NCBI GenBank assembly: GCA_910592205.1
Contig: CAJVPJ010000761.1
Coordinates: 1 to 17,224, forward strand
Direction: 5' to 3'
Origin: Paraglomus occultum
Lineage: Eukaryota; Glomeromycota; Glomeromycetes; Paraglomerales; Paraglomeraceae
Length of the DNA stretch: 17,224 nucleotides
This document shows, piece by piece, positions 9,556 to 17,224 of the stretch. The notes under the pieces are model-generated. The model did no database searches. It worked only from the letters and a program-made list of their open reading frames with translations, and was not told the DNA's origin. Position 1 is the first letter of the stretch. Each line of letters begins with the position of its first letter. The translations under genes were made by a program, and so were the position numbers.

Positions 9556-9890
9556 TTATTGAGGAGATGGGGGGAAATATCTGGTTTTAGAGATGTGAAT
9601 GAGTGATTGAATCTTATTAGGATGAATCCAGGGGGTAAGTGGATCTATCTGTAAATTTAGAGAGCATAGAAAGAGTATACGTCCTAGAAGTTGGTTAAGA
9701 ATGTCATCATGGCTGGGAGTGGGATTGTGTCTGAAAGCTCTTGTGGTGAAAGCATTCCAGAGGGTGAGCATGGCTAGGTCTACCTTAGCCGTGCTTAATA
9801 AGGACACACAAAATCAGGATGTGGTCCAATGACTCACATTTATCATAATTATTTTCCTGAACTTTCTGGTCTTCATTCTTCCTTAGATTC
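9556..9890 (-). pseudogene. Broken coding relic, possibly from a retroelement
   Basis: On the minus strand a frame reads LRKNEDQKVQENNYDKCESL, then DHILILCVLIKHG and a TAA. A neighbouring frame then continues VDLAMLTLWNAFTTRAFRHN and ILNQLLGRILFLC down to 9556. The two parts look like one protein broken by a frameshift. A Cys...E-S-L-D-H-I-x-x-x-C arrangement is reminiscent of the C-terminal zinc-knuckle region of non-LTR retrotransposon polyproteins, but that is a resemblance only. No reverse transcriptase motif is seen. Confidence 0.3.
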
Positions 9891-10805
9891 CTATGGGATA
9901 TATTCTATCTTTATATAGAATGGAATAATTGTTAACTTGTACAACATTGGTCGAGTCAGACCGCAGTTAATGAATTGCAGAGGGTTTTCTAATTTTGTTT
10001 GTTCTTTTTTTAATTTAGTTTTCTTCTTTTTTTTGTAATCCTCCTTGGTTATATTAGGGCAAGGATTTCTTTCCTCTTCAGTTTTTTTTTTGTTTACATT
10101 TTTGGCTAATGCTGAGGACAAGTGTTGGATGTGAGAGACATTATAACCAGGCAGGTGCAGGCTATTATTACTGATCACACTTTCCCAACATTTAACAGAC
10201 AAGACAATAAAAGACTGATTCAGTGCTGATGAAGACAATGCACACATTCCTATTGACCACTCTGATGCACTTTGCAGAGCTTGAGCGAGTTAGAAAACTT
10301 TTGGAATATAGCCAATGGGGAAATCAGCAAAAATTACTATCAATAACTGAATTCAACAATCAACTGACTATGACTCTCATGTGAATGAAATAGAAAGATT
10401 GGAGGAGCGATTACAAACAGCATATGATAATACAATTTGCAAGATGCACTAAAGACATAAAAGAACAAAATTCTGCCCTATATTAATATCTGGGCGGACT
10501 CGCAGCAATAACACTGAAGTGTCTCTATAACGTCAAAAAAAAAAATACATAACCCATCATCATATGCATGGAAAGTCCGTAAATACTATGAGCCTTATTG
10601 AGCAGTGGAATTTGCACTCTGACAAGCAATTGTTCAATATTAATATTTGAAGAGATTGAGTGAAAATCTTTATATGAGGATGTGAAATCCTTGATTAAAC
10701 ACCACTCTGGCCGTCCATAAATACTCCACTAATATAATTAATAATAAAATAATACTCACATACTAATACTATACGTAAAATTCTATCGTGGAAGAGTTAT
10801 ATGTA
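9891..10805. other. Low-complexity and unassigned DNA between relic and transposon
   Basis: A minus-strand frame of 118 codons spans 9891-10247. Its middle is a poly-Lys run (KKKKKTKLKKEQTKL) made by homopolymeric T tracts on the plus strand, and it matches no family. It may be further decay of the adjoining relic. From 10250 to 10805 I see nothing coding; an A-run lies at about 10536-10545. Confidence 0.35.
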
Positions 10806-10829
10806 CAGTCAAGACTGGATATAACGATA
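10806..10829 (+). repeat. Left terminal inverted repeat of the transposon
   Basis: Twenty-four bases exactly complementary to 11900-11923, preceded by TA. Confidence 0.92.
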
Positions 10830-11115
10830 GTGCAATATAACGATAACTAACGATGAAATTTGTCATTACCAAAACGTACTCATTTAATTTTACCTGGTTA
10901 TACCGATTTTATTATTAAAACCTCGTTATTACATATAACGATACGTATACGATGTACCAACAATTTTGTAGCGATATATTTTATACCGATATTTTTGTGT
11001 GACATCTGCCTATGACCAATCAAAAAATGTACAACCCATTTCGAGTATCATAACATATTCATTTCCCCGAATTTCAGACTTTCAACGTCTAATATTAAAA
11101 ACAAATGTTATTCAA

Positions 11116-11740
11116 TAAACAAACTTTTTCGGTTACAACTTGAAGTTAGACGGAAGCTACCAGCGAAAACACCCGATATCACAACAAAACGTTTGAGAAC
11201 ACGTTTGACCTTTGCACAAAAAAAGGCTGTTTGTGTTAAACTCTCTAGTAAGCCCAGGGAGAGCTTGCCGAAGAGTATGGAGTTAAACAAAATACAATTT
11301 CTGATATCTGGAGAAGTGGTTGGCAATCAACTCAGAGTCAGAAGAGTGCAATAGGATGAGTAATCGTAAACCATTATTTCCGCAAGTAGAAGCCGCGTTA
11401 GTTACGTGGATTACACAAGCTCTTTCTGATAATCAAACTTTAACAGGAGATATTTTACAGCTCAAGGCCCGACACTTCGCACAGTTGTTAGAAATTGAAA
11501 AAATTACTTGCATCAAACGGTTGGCTACGTGGATTTAAACGAAGATTTCAAATACGTTTCCATAAAGAACGCGTTAGAAAGCTTGGATAATGTGTTCAAT
11601 TTTCTCGTTTATCCACCCGCAGGTTTTAATTGCGATGCAAGTACTGTATCGCTCTTTACAAAAACAAGTGCTAATGCACCACATCAATAATAAGAAACAG
11701 TCAATGCTAGATGGTTTTGTTATCAGAATGTAGTTTGTAG
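11116..11740 (+). pseudogene. Disrupted pogo/Tigger transposase lacking its DDE core
   Basis: Pieces of a CENP-B-like transposase can be followed across three frames. A psq-type helix-turn-helix (RLRTRLTFAQKKAVCVKLSS, then after a frameshift near 11260 LAEEYGVKQNTISDIW) is followed by the CENP-B second DNA-binding domain (RKPLFPQVEAALVTWI, ILQLKARHFAQLL). After another shift comes GWLRGFKRRFQIRFHKERV. The sequence then jumps to what looks like the C-terminal tail (LYRSLQKQVLMHHINNKKQS, MLDGF). The catalytic Asp-rich integrase core of roughly 200 residues that should lie between is absent. The protein cannot be made intact; the element is an internally deleted derivative. Confidence 0.8.
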
Positions 11741-11899
11741 TATCACCGAATCTTTTCTTCAATAAAACTGAATATCAAACAAGATAGATCATATCTTGTA
11801 TAACGATTTTTTTTCGTAACTACTATGTTATCGCTATAAATAGAATTCTTGGTATTAACGATAACTCGCTATAACGATGAGACTGTGACCTAACGGGAG

Positions 11900-11923
11900 T
11901 ATCGTTATATCCAGTCTTGACTG
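11900..11923 (-). repeat. Right terminal inverted repeat of the transposon
   Basis: Exact complement of 10806-10829, followed by TA. Confidence 0.92.
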
Positions 11924-11925
11924 TA

Positions 11926-12282
11926 TATGGGAACAAGTTATGTGTCGAACTACACAACTTCGAATTTATATCGAAACACTCAACTCATCTCCTTACCCAA
12001 CCACTTCCATCATCAGCTTCAGAAAAGAGATCGCGCAAACGGTCAGCCCAAAAAATTCAAAATAAAAATAAGGAAATGATAACGAGCCAAGAGGCGGCTG
12101 CTGCTCCATCAAACCTCTGAAATAACGTCCTCAAAATTAGATTATTCCCTAATATATAATAATAACGAATCAGGTTGAAATACACATCTCTTTATACCAA
12201 TAAGTACAATCTTCCAGTACACATATAATAATATAAATAACAAAACAAAATGAAGGCGGCGCAAACTTCCAACAAATTATTT
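11926..12282. other. Short intergenic stretch, no supported gene
   Basis: A plus-strand frame ending at 12120 (about SEKRSRKRSAQKIQNKNK then a Ser/Ala-rich end) begins inside the transposon tip, so its upstream part is not a native gene. It could be the last exon of something interrupted by the insertion, but nothing upstream of 10804 continues it. The rest is the 3' flank of the minus-strand membrane-protein gene. Confidence 0.3.
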
Positions 12283-13413
12283 CTAGTTATGAAGACCAAA
12301 TCCTACATTATTAATTACAATCTCTACGTTTATCCTTTCTTTATCCTCCCCCGTTGTATTTTTTTCAATGTTTACATAAATTACAGATAACATAGTCCAT
12401 AAATCTGCCCAGAAAAGTAAAAGTGAAATTGGATTGATTTGTGCTTGCAAATTATAAAAGACAAAATAAAAACCAAATCCGCTCAAGATGCAACCCAGTA
12501 TTTTCCCGACCACTGGACTCTGCGTGCAAAACAAAATACCAATCACTATAGCGCCAGCAATTATGCTAACAATTGTAATTACAATATCATGAATAGAAAT
12601 GTGAAAGTGAACTCCATACTTAATCAAAGACTTTATGGAAAATACTAAACCGCTAATAAATGACGCAAATATCAATAGAATTGGTATTGTAAGTATACAA
12701 CAAAAAATAGAAGAATTCGAACCATTCGGAAAGCAAGCATTTATAAAAAACACTACTGCGCATGTGAGAATTATAGCTTCTGCAAATAGTAAATAGGAAA
12801 TTGATATCTCATTAAAACTGTCCGTCGCAAAAATGAATAACGGTGGAAAAATCGCCAAAATTAGCATGCTTGATACTGGAAGAATTATGCCGACGACCGA
12901 TTTAAATATAAACGTTAACCAGATTGTAATAAGTATGGACCAGATGAAAGCCGATGTGATAATGGTTATTTTGTTGATGCCAAATGTTGCGTATAGTATG
13001 GAGGGTATCAAAATGAAAGGTATGACAGTTGAAAAAAATAAGGTGACATAATTTTTTAGTAACGGATTATTTGTTGTCATGTCAATTATTCTTATTGTTA
13101 AAATAAGTATAATGAATAAACTACCAATAATTATGGAAATTATGGTAAGCTTATTCAAGCCTTGTGTTATATAAAAAAATATTGATGGAAAAATAAATGA
13201 TGTAAATATGCCAAGGGTAAAAGCGATTTCGCTTCTCAACCTTTTAAGTTGAGGTATTGGAATAAAAGCAAATAAAAGAACAATCGCGACAACGATATAG
13301 GGAAGATATTCTTTTATGTCAAAGTAAAACATATCATGAATTGGCATTCTTGCCAATACGACCGGAAATAAACCAAACAAACAGACGAGGCATTTGATTA
13401 TGTTTACCAACAT
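12283..13413 (-). CDS. Polytopic membrane protein, about 11-12 transmembrane segments, unknown family
   Basis: A single exon of 376 codons starts at an ATG (13413-13411). The N-terminus (residues 3-21) is a signal-anchor or cleavable signal ending VVLA-R. Hydrophobic spans follow at about 36-54, 64-83, 89-110, 122-143, 148-170, 173-196, 206-226, 235-260, 276-296, 303-321 and 328-347. A hydrophilic tail (349-376) contains EKNTTGEDKER. An internal repeat is visible: a Pro near the end of a span, then about ten residues later Asn-Lys/Glu-hydrophobic-Thr/Ser-Ile, at residues 76-91 (GLNKLTI), 137-151 (GINKITI) and 190-205 (SFNEISI). No transporter or receptor signature is recognised, so transport, sensing or lipid roles all remain open. 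The hydrophobic pattern, single clean frame and ATG make it a real gene; a TATA-like box lies about 60 bases upstream. Confidence 0.8.
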   Translation of the reverse strand: MLVNIIKCLVCLFGLFPVVLARMPIHDMFYFDIKEYLPYIVVAIVLLFAFIPIPQLKRLRSEIAFTLGIFTSFIFPSIFFYITQGLNKLTIISIIIGSLFIILILTIRIIDMTTNNPLLKNYVTLFFSTVIPFILIPSILYATFGINKITIITSAFIWSILITIWLTFIFKSVVGIILPVSSMLILAIFPPLFIFATDSFNEISISYLLFAEAIILTCAVVFFINACFPNGSNSSIFCCILTIPILLIFASFISGLVFSIKSLIKYGVHFHISIHDIVITIVSIIAGAIVIGILFCTQSPVVGKILGCILSGFGFYFVFYNLQAQINPISLLLFWADLWTMLSVIYVNIEKNTTGEDKERINVEIVINNVGFGLHN

Positions 13414-13472
13414 GATCTTTTTGATAGAAAAGGGAAATTGGTATTTGCCATTTGAAAAGAAGAATTTTTGTT

Positions 13473-13481
13473 ATTTATATA
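13473..13481 (-). promoter_or_regulatory. TATA-like box for the membrane-protein gene
   Basis: Reads TATATAAAT on the minus strand, 60 bases before the ATG at 13413. Position and sequence fit a core promoter, but the surrounding DNA is AT-rich, so chance is possible. Confidence 0.35.
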
Positions 13482-13489
13482 AAATTTGT

Positions 13490-14600
13490 GGCGTATGGCA
13501 TGTAATAAAAGACAATGACATCTTTTATTTCATATCTGAAACAATCAGGTAATATTATCAAAACTCCGGAACTAAATATAGATATACTAATTATCGTACT
13601 ATAATAATAATTCAAGTGTGATATTTTATATTAAAAGGTTGTCTTTTGAACGTTTGTTCTAACGTAACCTTTTGAGATGCACTTCTTTATTACGATGCCA
13701 TTTTTGAAAAAAAAAATTTTGTAATGCATATGGTTGCATTATACATAAACAGAAATTTAACAATGGAGACTTAATTCTCTTAAGACAATAAGCAACATCG
13801 GAAAGTATTGTAGAGTATGGAACCACAAAGTAAACCTTTTCTGCATGCATGTAGCTAACCGACTAAAAATACATTTGATGATACAGAATTTTGATGTAAC
13901 TAGATAAGCGGCATTTACAATAACCTTGGGAGTACGTTATATGAAATGGTTTGTGGAATTTGTGCTTACCAAAATTAGCTGCCGCCTGTTTGACGAAAAG
14001 CTGCCAATGAGGAGACACGTTACAAATTGAAGGCTATGAATTGTACAGAGGGGCATTCGGTATATTACAGTACTCGAAGTAATATCAAACGAATTTGTCC
14101 TGGACTTTTTTTTACTTTGCCTTTGATAGTCCTTCTACGCAAAAAATGCAGTCTACTGCATAAACGTCTAATCTAAAAGAGATTCTTGCATAAAATTTCG
14201 GAAAAACATCGGGATCAGATAGAAGTTCGTGGAACATGCATATCCGGCGGTTTATTGATCAAGATTGATAATGCGTCGTTCTATATCTGGGATGGGAGAA
14301 TCGTTACATAATCTATTTCGGGTAATAAATCTATTTCGGATATGTATGATCTATGTCGATTTATTTCGGGTGTACGATTTAATTTTCCAGTATGCGATTA
14401 TGCGTACGTATAAGGATGTACGACTCGTCATGTGCCCGATAAATAACGCACCAAACTATGAAAAATCACCTCTTTATTAAGATAATGTAAAATGCAAGAT
14501 GGAAAAGGTACATATAGCGACGTCTAGTAATCATCTCGTGGAGTGGAAAATCTTCCATTTGTCTTCTGCGATGTTGAGATAGACGCATGATATACCAAAT
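13490..14600. other. Intergenic DNA, no gene recognised
   Basis: A 63-codon minus-strand frame at 13659-13850 and a 71-codon plus frame at 14265-14480 have no family signature. The second contains three near-direct repeats of AATCTATTTCGG (14310-14321, 14328-14339, and a variant at 14358-14369), which make its Phe/Arg pattern and argue against a real protein. Confidence 0.4.
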
Positions 14601-14703
14601 AATTTACCATTGTTCTATAATTCCGACTGACATACAATAATTACACTAACCCGTTCGTATAGTGGGGGTGTGTGTGTGTGTGTGTAAGTTAAGGAGACCC
14701 ATG
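14601..14703 (+). repeat. Dispersed repeat copy 1, with (TG)8 in its core
   Basis: The first 43 bases (14601-14643) match 15774-15816 with three differences. Then follows CTAACCCGTTCGTATAGTGG, a G5 run, (TG)8 at 14669-14684, and GTAAGTTAAGGAGACC. The flanks of the core match copies 2 and 3, while the core itself is a TG microsatellite here. Confidence 0.75.
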
Positions 14704-15462
14704 GTAAAAATGGGGTAACGCATACATTTTTAAGAAAATTTAATTTAATCTTAGGGGTTGTTACTTAGTCGATTCGTTACCTACACTTCACCTGCAATAT
14801 TACCACGCACGGTATGGATACATACACTTGTTACAATGGTCAAGCAATCAGTCAAAGTTCCTCTTTTTACAGCTGTTATGTGAGCAAGCTAAAACTTTAA
14901 TATGACTCTGACATGATTATCGAAATCAGATCAGGAACTTAAAGCATACTAATATGGACCATAAGACGCAAAACACACCGACATTATTATGTTCCATCTA
15001 TTCGTGCATAAACAAGTAATAATTATTGGTCAATTCTAAAAGGCGGCTTTCGTACGTTGCATCCATCCATCTCATATAACTACTGCTAACCTTACTAACA
15101 ACAATTTTAAAGATAATTGGTGTAATTTACGTAATATACTGCAGCAGCTAGTTGTGACATTTAATTGTGCATCGTATATTTTACTCACTTATTAACAATG
15201 TTGGAGACAATCGGTGTAATTTATACATAAGCTGTAAAATAAATTATCGATTATCACACGATGATGATCATTTCTGAGAATGCGCGGGACTATTTCTTAT
15301 AAGAATAAGCCTTATGTAAACATCAATAAGCCTATACCATCTTTAGGAAACAAGATTTATGGCCGTTTATGAGAAATGGATAACACATGATTCTGGTAAT
15401 GTTCCCAGTGCTTTAGAAGTCAGTCATCAAACGACAAGTAAGGTTTTCTGATTAAAATAATA
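14704..15462. other. Non-coding, with a 31-bp diverged direct repeat
   Basis: No gene is seen. Positions 15100-15130 and 15194-15224 share AACAAT...GGTGTAATTTA with about seven differences. These may be parts of the same repeat family as the neighbouring copies. Confidence 0.4.
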
Positions 15463-15590
15463 TTCGAAATATTCACTGCTTTATGAATAAGAAAATGCAC
15501 TGTGTACGAGTCTTTAATCTCCAATTGATAAGTTGATTAAACTCTATACGTTAATCCGTTCGTACACTGGGTGTAAGTTAAGGAGACCAT
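15463..15590 (+). repeat. Dispersed repeat copy 2, short core
   Basis: Starts TTCGAAATATT and contains ATGAATAAGAAAATGCA, then CCAATTGATAAGTTGATT, then CCGTTCGTACACTGGGTG and TAAGTTAAGGAGACC. It aligns throughout with 15931-16093 but lacks the G-run and hairpin found there. Confidence 0.8.
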
Positions 15591-15773
15591 TTGCACATAT
15601 ACTAATTTGCTCGCATTCAGTTTATGTATACATAAAATGATCCATGGAACCACATTTCGAGATATTCGAGTAATGAAATTAATTCTAATAGATCAGACAT
15701 TTTTGGTTACCTTTATTAATAAGACGTTTGACTATTGATCAAACAGGACAAAACTGAAGTAGAAAACCAAACA

Positions 15774-15816
15774 AATTTACCATTATTCTATAATTCTGAT
15801 TGACATACAATAATTA
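15774..15816 (+). repeat. 43-bp partial copy of the start of repeat copy 1
   Basis: It differs from 14601-14643 at three positions. It is not followed by the CCGTTCGTA core, so it is a fragment or a separate module of the same family. Confidence 0.8.
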
Positions 15817-15930
15817 TTGAATAAACGTAGATCTCGCTAATAGAATGCCTGACTTAATGTAAAATAGAACATCGTAACGGCTATCCATAATAAAGAATTT
15901 GCTTTAAACTAACAGATCGAGTATGTAACA

Positions 15931-16093
15931 TTCGAAATATTTGCTTCTATATGAATAAGAAAATGCATTCCGTTGACCTAGTTAATATCCAATTGATAAG
16001 TTGATTGAGCTCTCTATACACTAACCCGTTCGTATAGTGGGGGGGGGGGGAGTGTACGAACTTAACTTACACCCGGGGTGTAAGTTAAGGACA
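15931..16093 (+). repeat. Dispersed repeat copy 3, with G12 run and perfect palindrome
   Basis: Aligns with copy 2 from TTCGAAATATT onward. After CCGTTCGTATAGT it carries twelve consecutive G (16039-16050), then AGTGTACGAA, and then a palindrome at 16061-16089. The palindrome arms are 14 bases each (CTTAACTTACACCC and its complement) around one G. The right arm is the GTGTAAGTTAAGG end present in the other copies; the left arm is an extra inverted copy of it. Confidence 0.85.
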
Positions 16094-17224
16094 CCCAATA
16101 TTTACGCAAAGTAAAATAAAACATTTATCTTCAGAGTCGCAAATACTATTTGCAAACATTTCTGCTACAAATGCTCGTGTTTATCAACATATTAGAACGA
16201 ACGCAAAGTTTGTGATAAACTTTTACGAAGCATTAATAACTCAAACTTCTTCAGTTAAACACTAACTTTGGAAACAAATACCTCTAAATTATGCCATTGA
16301 TATCGTACAATATGCGTACTCCTGATTAGTGTCCTAATACTAAACTGAGGGGACTTTCGGTAATAACGAAGCGGCTCAACCAATGAGTTGAATAAAAATA
16401 CATCGATATGATAATGATTGGAAAAGTAACATTTCTTGTCGCGAGAAAATGAGCAGTGGCAACAAATATATTATACAAAGCTGCCGTGACTATGTGCAAA
16501 TACAACTAAAATCTATTTGCATAAACGTTAGATAGGGAATGGAATTAAGAGCAAAATTAACCAACCAATTTTACACTATCAAACTGGGCTTTTGAACGTA
16601 TGTTTCAATTTGTTCGACTAAACTTTTCTACAACACAATTTTTCTAAAGCCACTAATGGGTTAAAGCCATTATCCTGACATGTCATACAGTCCAGGAACG
16701 GAACATTCGTTACACAACCCGACAGCCGGCAGATAAAAACCAATAATATTTCTAGTTATCTATCATAGTGAGGTAAACCGTTATCATGTCTCGAAAAGGA
16801 GGGTAAATATTCTAGTAAACGCTTACCTACGAGAGATCTACCTAAACCAAGAACTTGTACCAAGAACTATGAACGAAGACATGATGGTCAAGTTACGCAT
16901 CCCCTCAGATAGTCTTATTTTTCTAATATACGTACTTTAATTTATTTAATTTTATATATTACATGGTTGTCCGCTATAACCTTACTACATTAACTAATAC
17001 TTTTAATAAACTTTTTCTTCAATTATTGTTAAAAAATATACAAAGGTACTGTATTGATATTAATTAATATTATGATATTTAAATGAAGTAATGGGTAGAT
17101 AATAATAAAACTATTGCTTTCAGTCGGCATGCCAAGCGGGAAACTCGCCAATCATCTCTAACTAGCTTCAGGGACAGATCCTTCACAAGCAACTAAGCAA
17201 TCACCGAATCGGTCCCTCAAACTC
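16094..17224. other. Non-coding DNA to the window end
   Basis: No coding frame is convincing. A patch at 16799-16850 shares GGGTAAATAT, TAGTAAACxCTTAC and CTAAACCAAGAA-like blocks with the kinase 3' flank at 8826-8900, so it may be a worn duplicate of that flank. The last 100 bases are less AT-rich and may lead into a feature beyond the window. Confidence 0.35.

Larger units (their letters stand above)
10806..11923 (+). mobile_element. Pogo/Tigger-like DNA transposon, non-autonomous, 1,118 bp
   Basis: The ends are 24-bp perfect terminal inverted repeats (10806-10829 and 11900-11923) starting CAGTCAAGACTGG, flanked on both sides by a TA dinucleotide (10804-10805, 11924-11925). This fits the TA target duplication and CAGT-type tips of the pogo/Tigger branch of Tc1/mariner. 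The motif TATAACGAT recurs near both ends (about 10820, 10836, 10936, 11799, 11872), as expected of subterminal transposase-binding repeats. Inside is a disrupted CENP-B-type transposase with its catalytic core missing, so movement would need a transposase in trans. Confidence 0.9.

Noticed and set aside
11108-11762. Separate small genes within the transposon
   Set aside because: The short frames are pieces of one broken transposase in different registers, or its antisense.
11917-12120. 67-codon frame with a basic RSRKRS segment, possible gene
   Set aside because: Its ATG lies in the transposon tip, and no matching upstream exon is visible on the other side of the insertion.
13659-13850. 63-codon minus-strand frame beginning with ATG
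   Set aside because: No family signature, a Phe run made by a homopolymer, and no conserved context.
14265-14480. 71-codon plus-strand frame
   Set aside because: Its content is produced by three copies of a 12-bp direct repeat, not by protein-like sequence.
1-17224. CRISPR array, tRNA or rRNA genes
   Set aside because: No regular repeat-spacer array is present, and I saw no cloverleaf-type or ribosomal sequence on reading both strands; a covariance-model scan was not possible here.

Overview
The window is eukaryotic. Genes are split by short introns of about 77-112 bases with GT..AG borders, the DNA is AT-rich, and intergenic DNA is plentiful. The protein families (a tetratricopeptide repeat protein, and a kinase preceded by Cys-rich 'WTSxN...LDxFI...LEWIP' modules) closely resemble the expanded families of arbuscular mycorrhizal fungi (Glomeromycotina, Rhizophagus-like). 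That placement rests on remembered family style, not on a search.

Layout: 1-1715 holds no convincing gene, only a 45-bp tandem repeat and small repeats. At 1716-3974 (minus) lies a spliced gene that joins a Cdc48/p97-type N domain to 13 tetratricopeptide repeats, with no AAA ATPase domain; its 5' end is unresolved and may extend to about 4385. About 4390-6290 is intergenic but carries a decayed copy (5278-5463) of the 5' end of the next gene. At 6370-8815 (plus) is a four-exon, 729-residue protein kinase. Its N-terminal half looks like three serially duplicated, degenerate copies of a kinase N-lobe region, and three introns fall at the same place in the repeat. From 9555 to 10250 is decayed, possibly retroelement-derived DNA. 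A 1,118-bp pogo/Tigger-like DNA transposon with perfect 24-bp ends and a broken transposase occupies 10806-11923. At 12283-13413 (minus) is an intact 376-residue polytopic membrane protein with an internal repeat. From 13414 to the end I see no gene, but there is a three-copy dispersed repeat whose core differs sharply between copies.

The genes do not form an operon-like unit. The two multi-exon genes are divergently placed with about 2 kb between them. The most interesting points are the stand-alone Cdc48 N domain on a TPR scaffold, which suggests an adaptor competing for or recruiting Cdc48 cofactors, and the kinase built by serial reuse of its own N-lobe.
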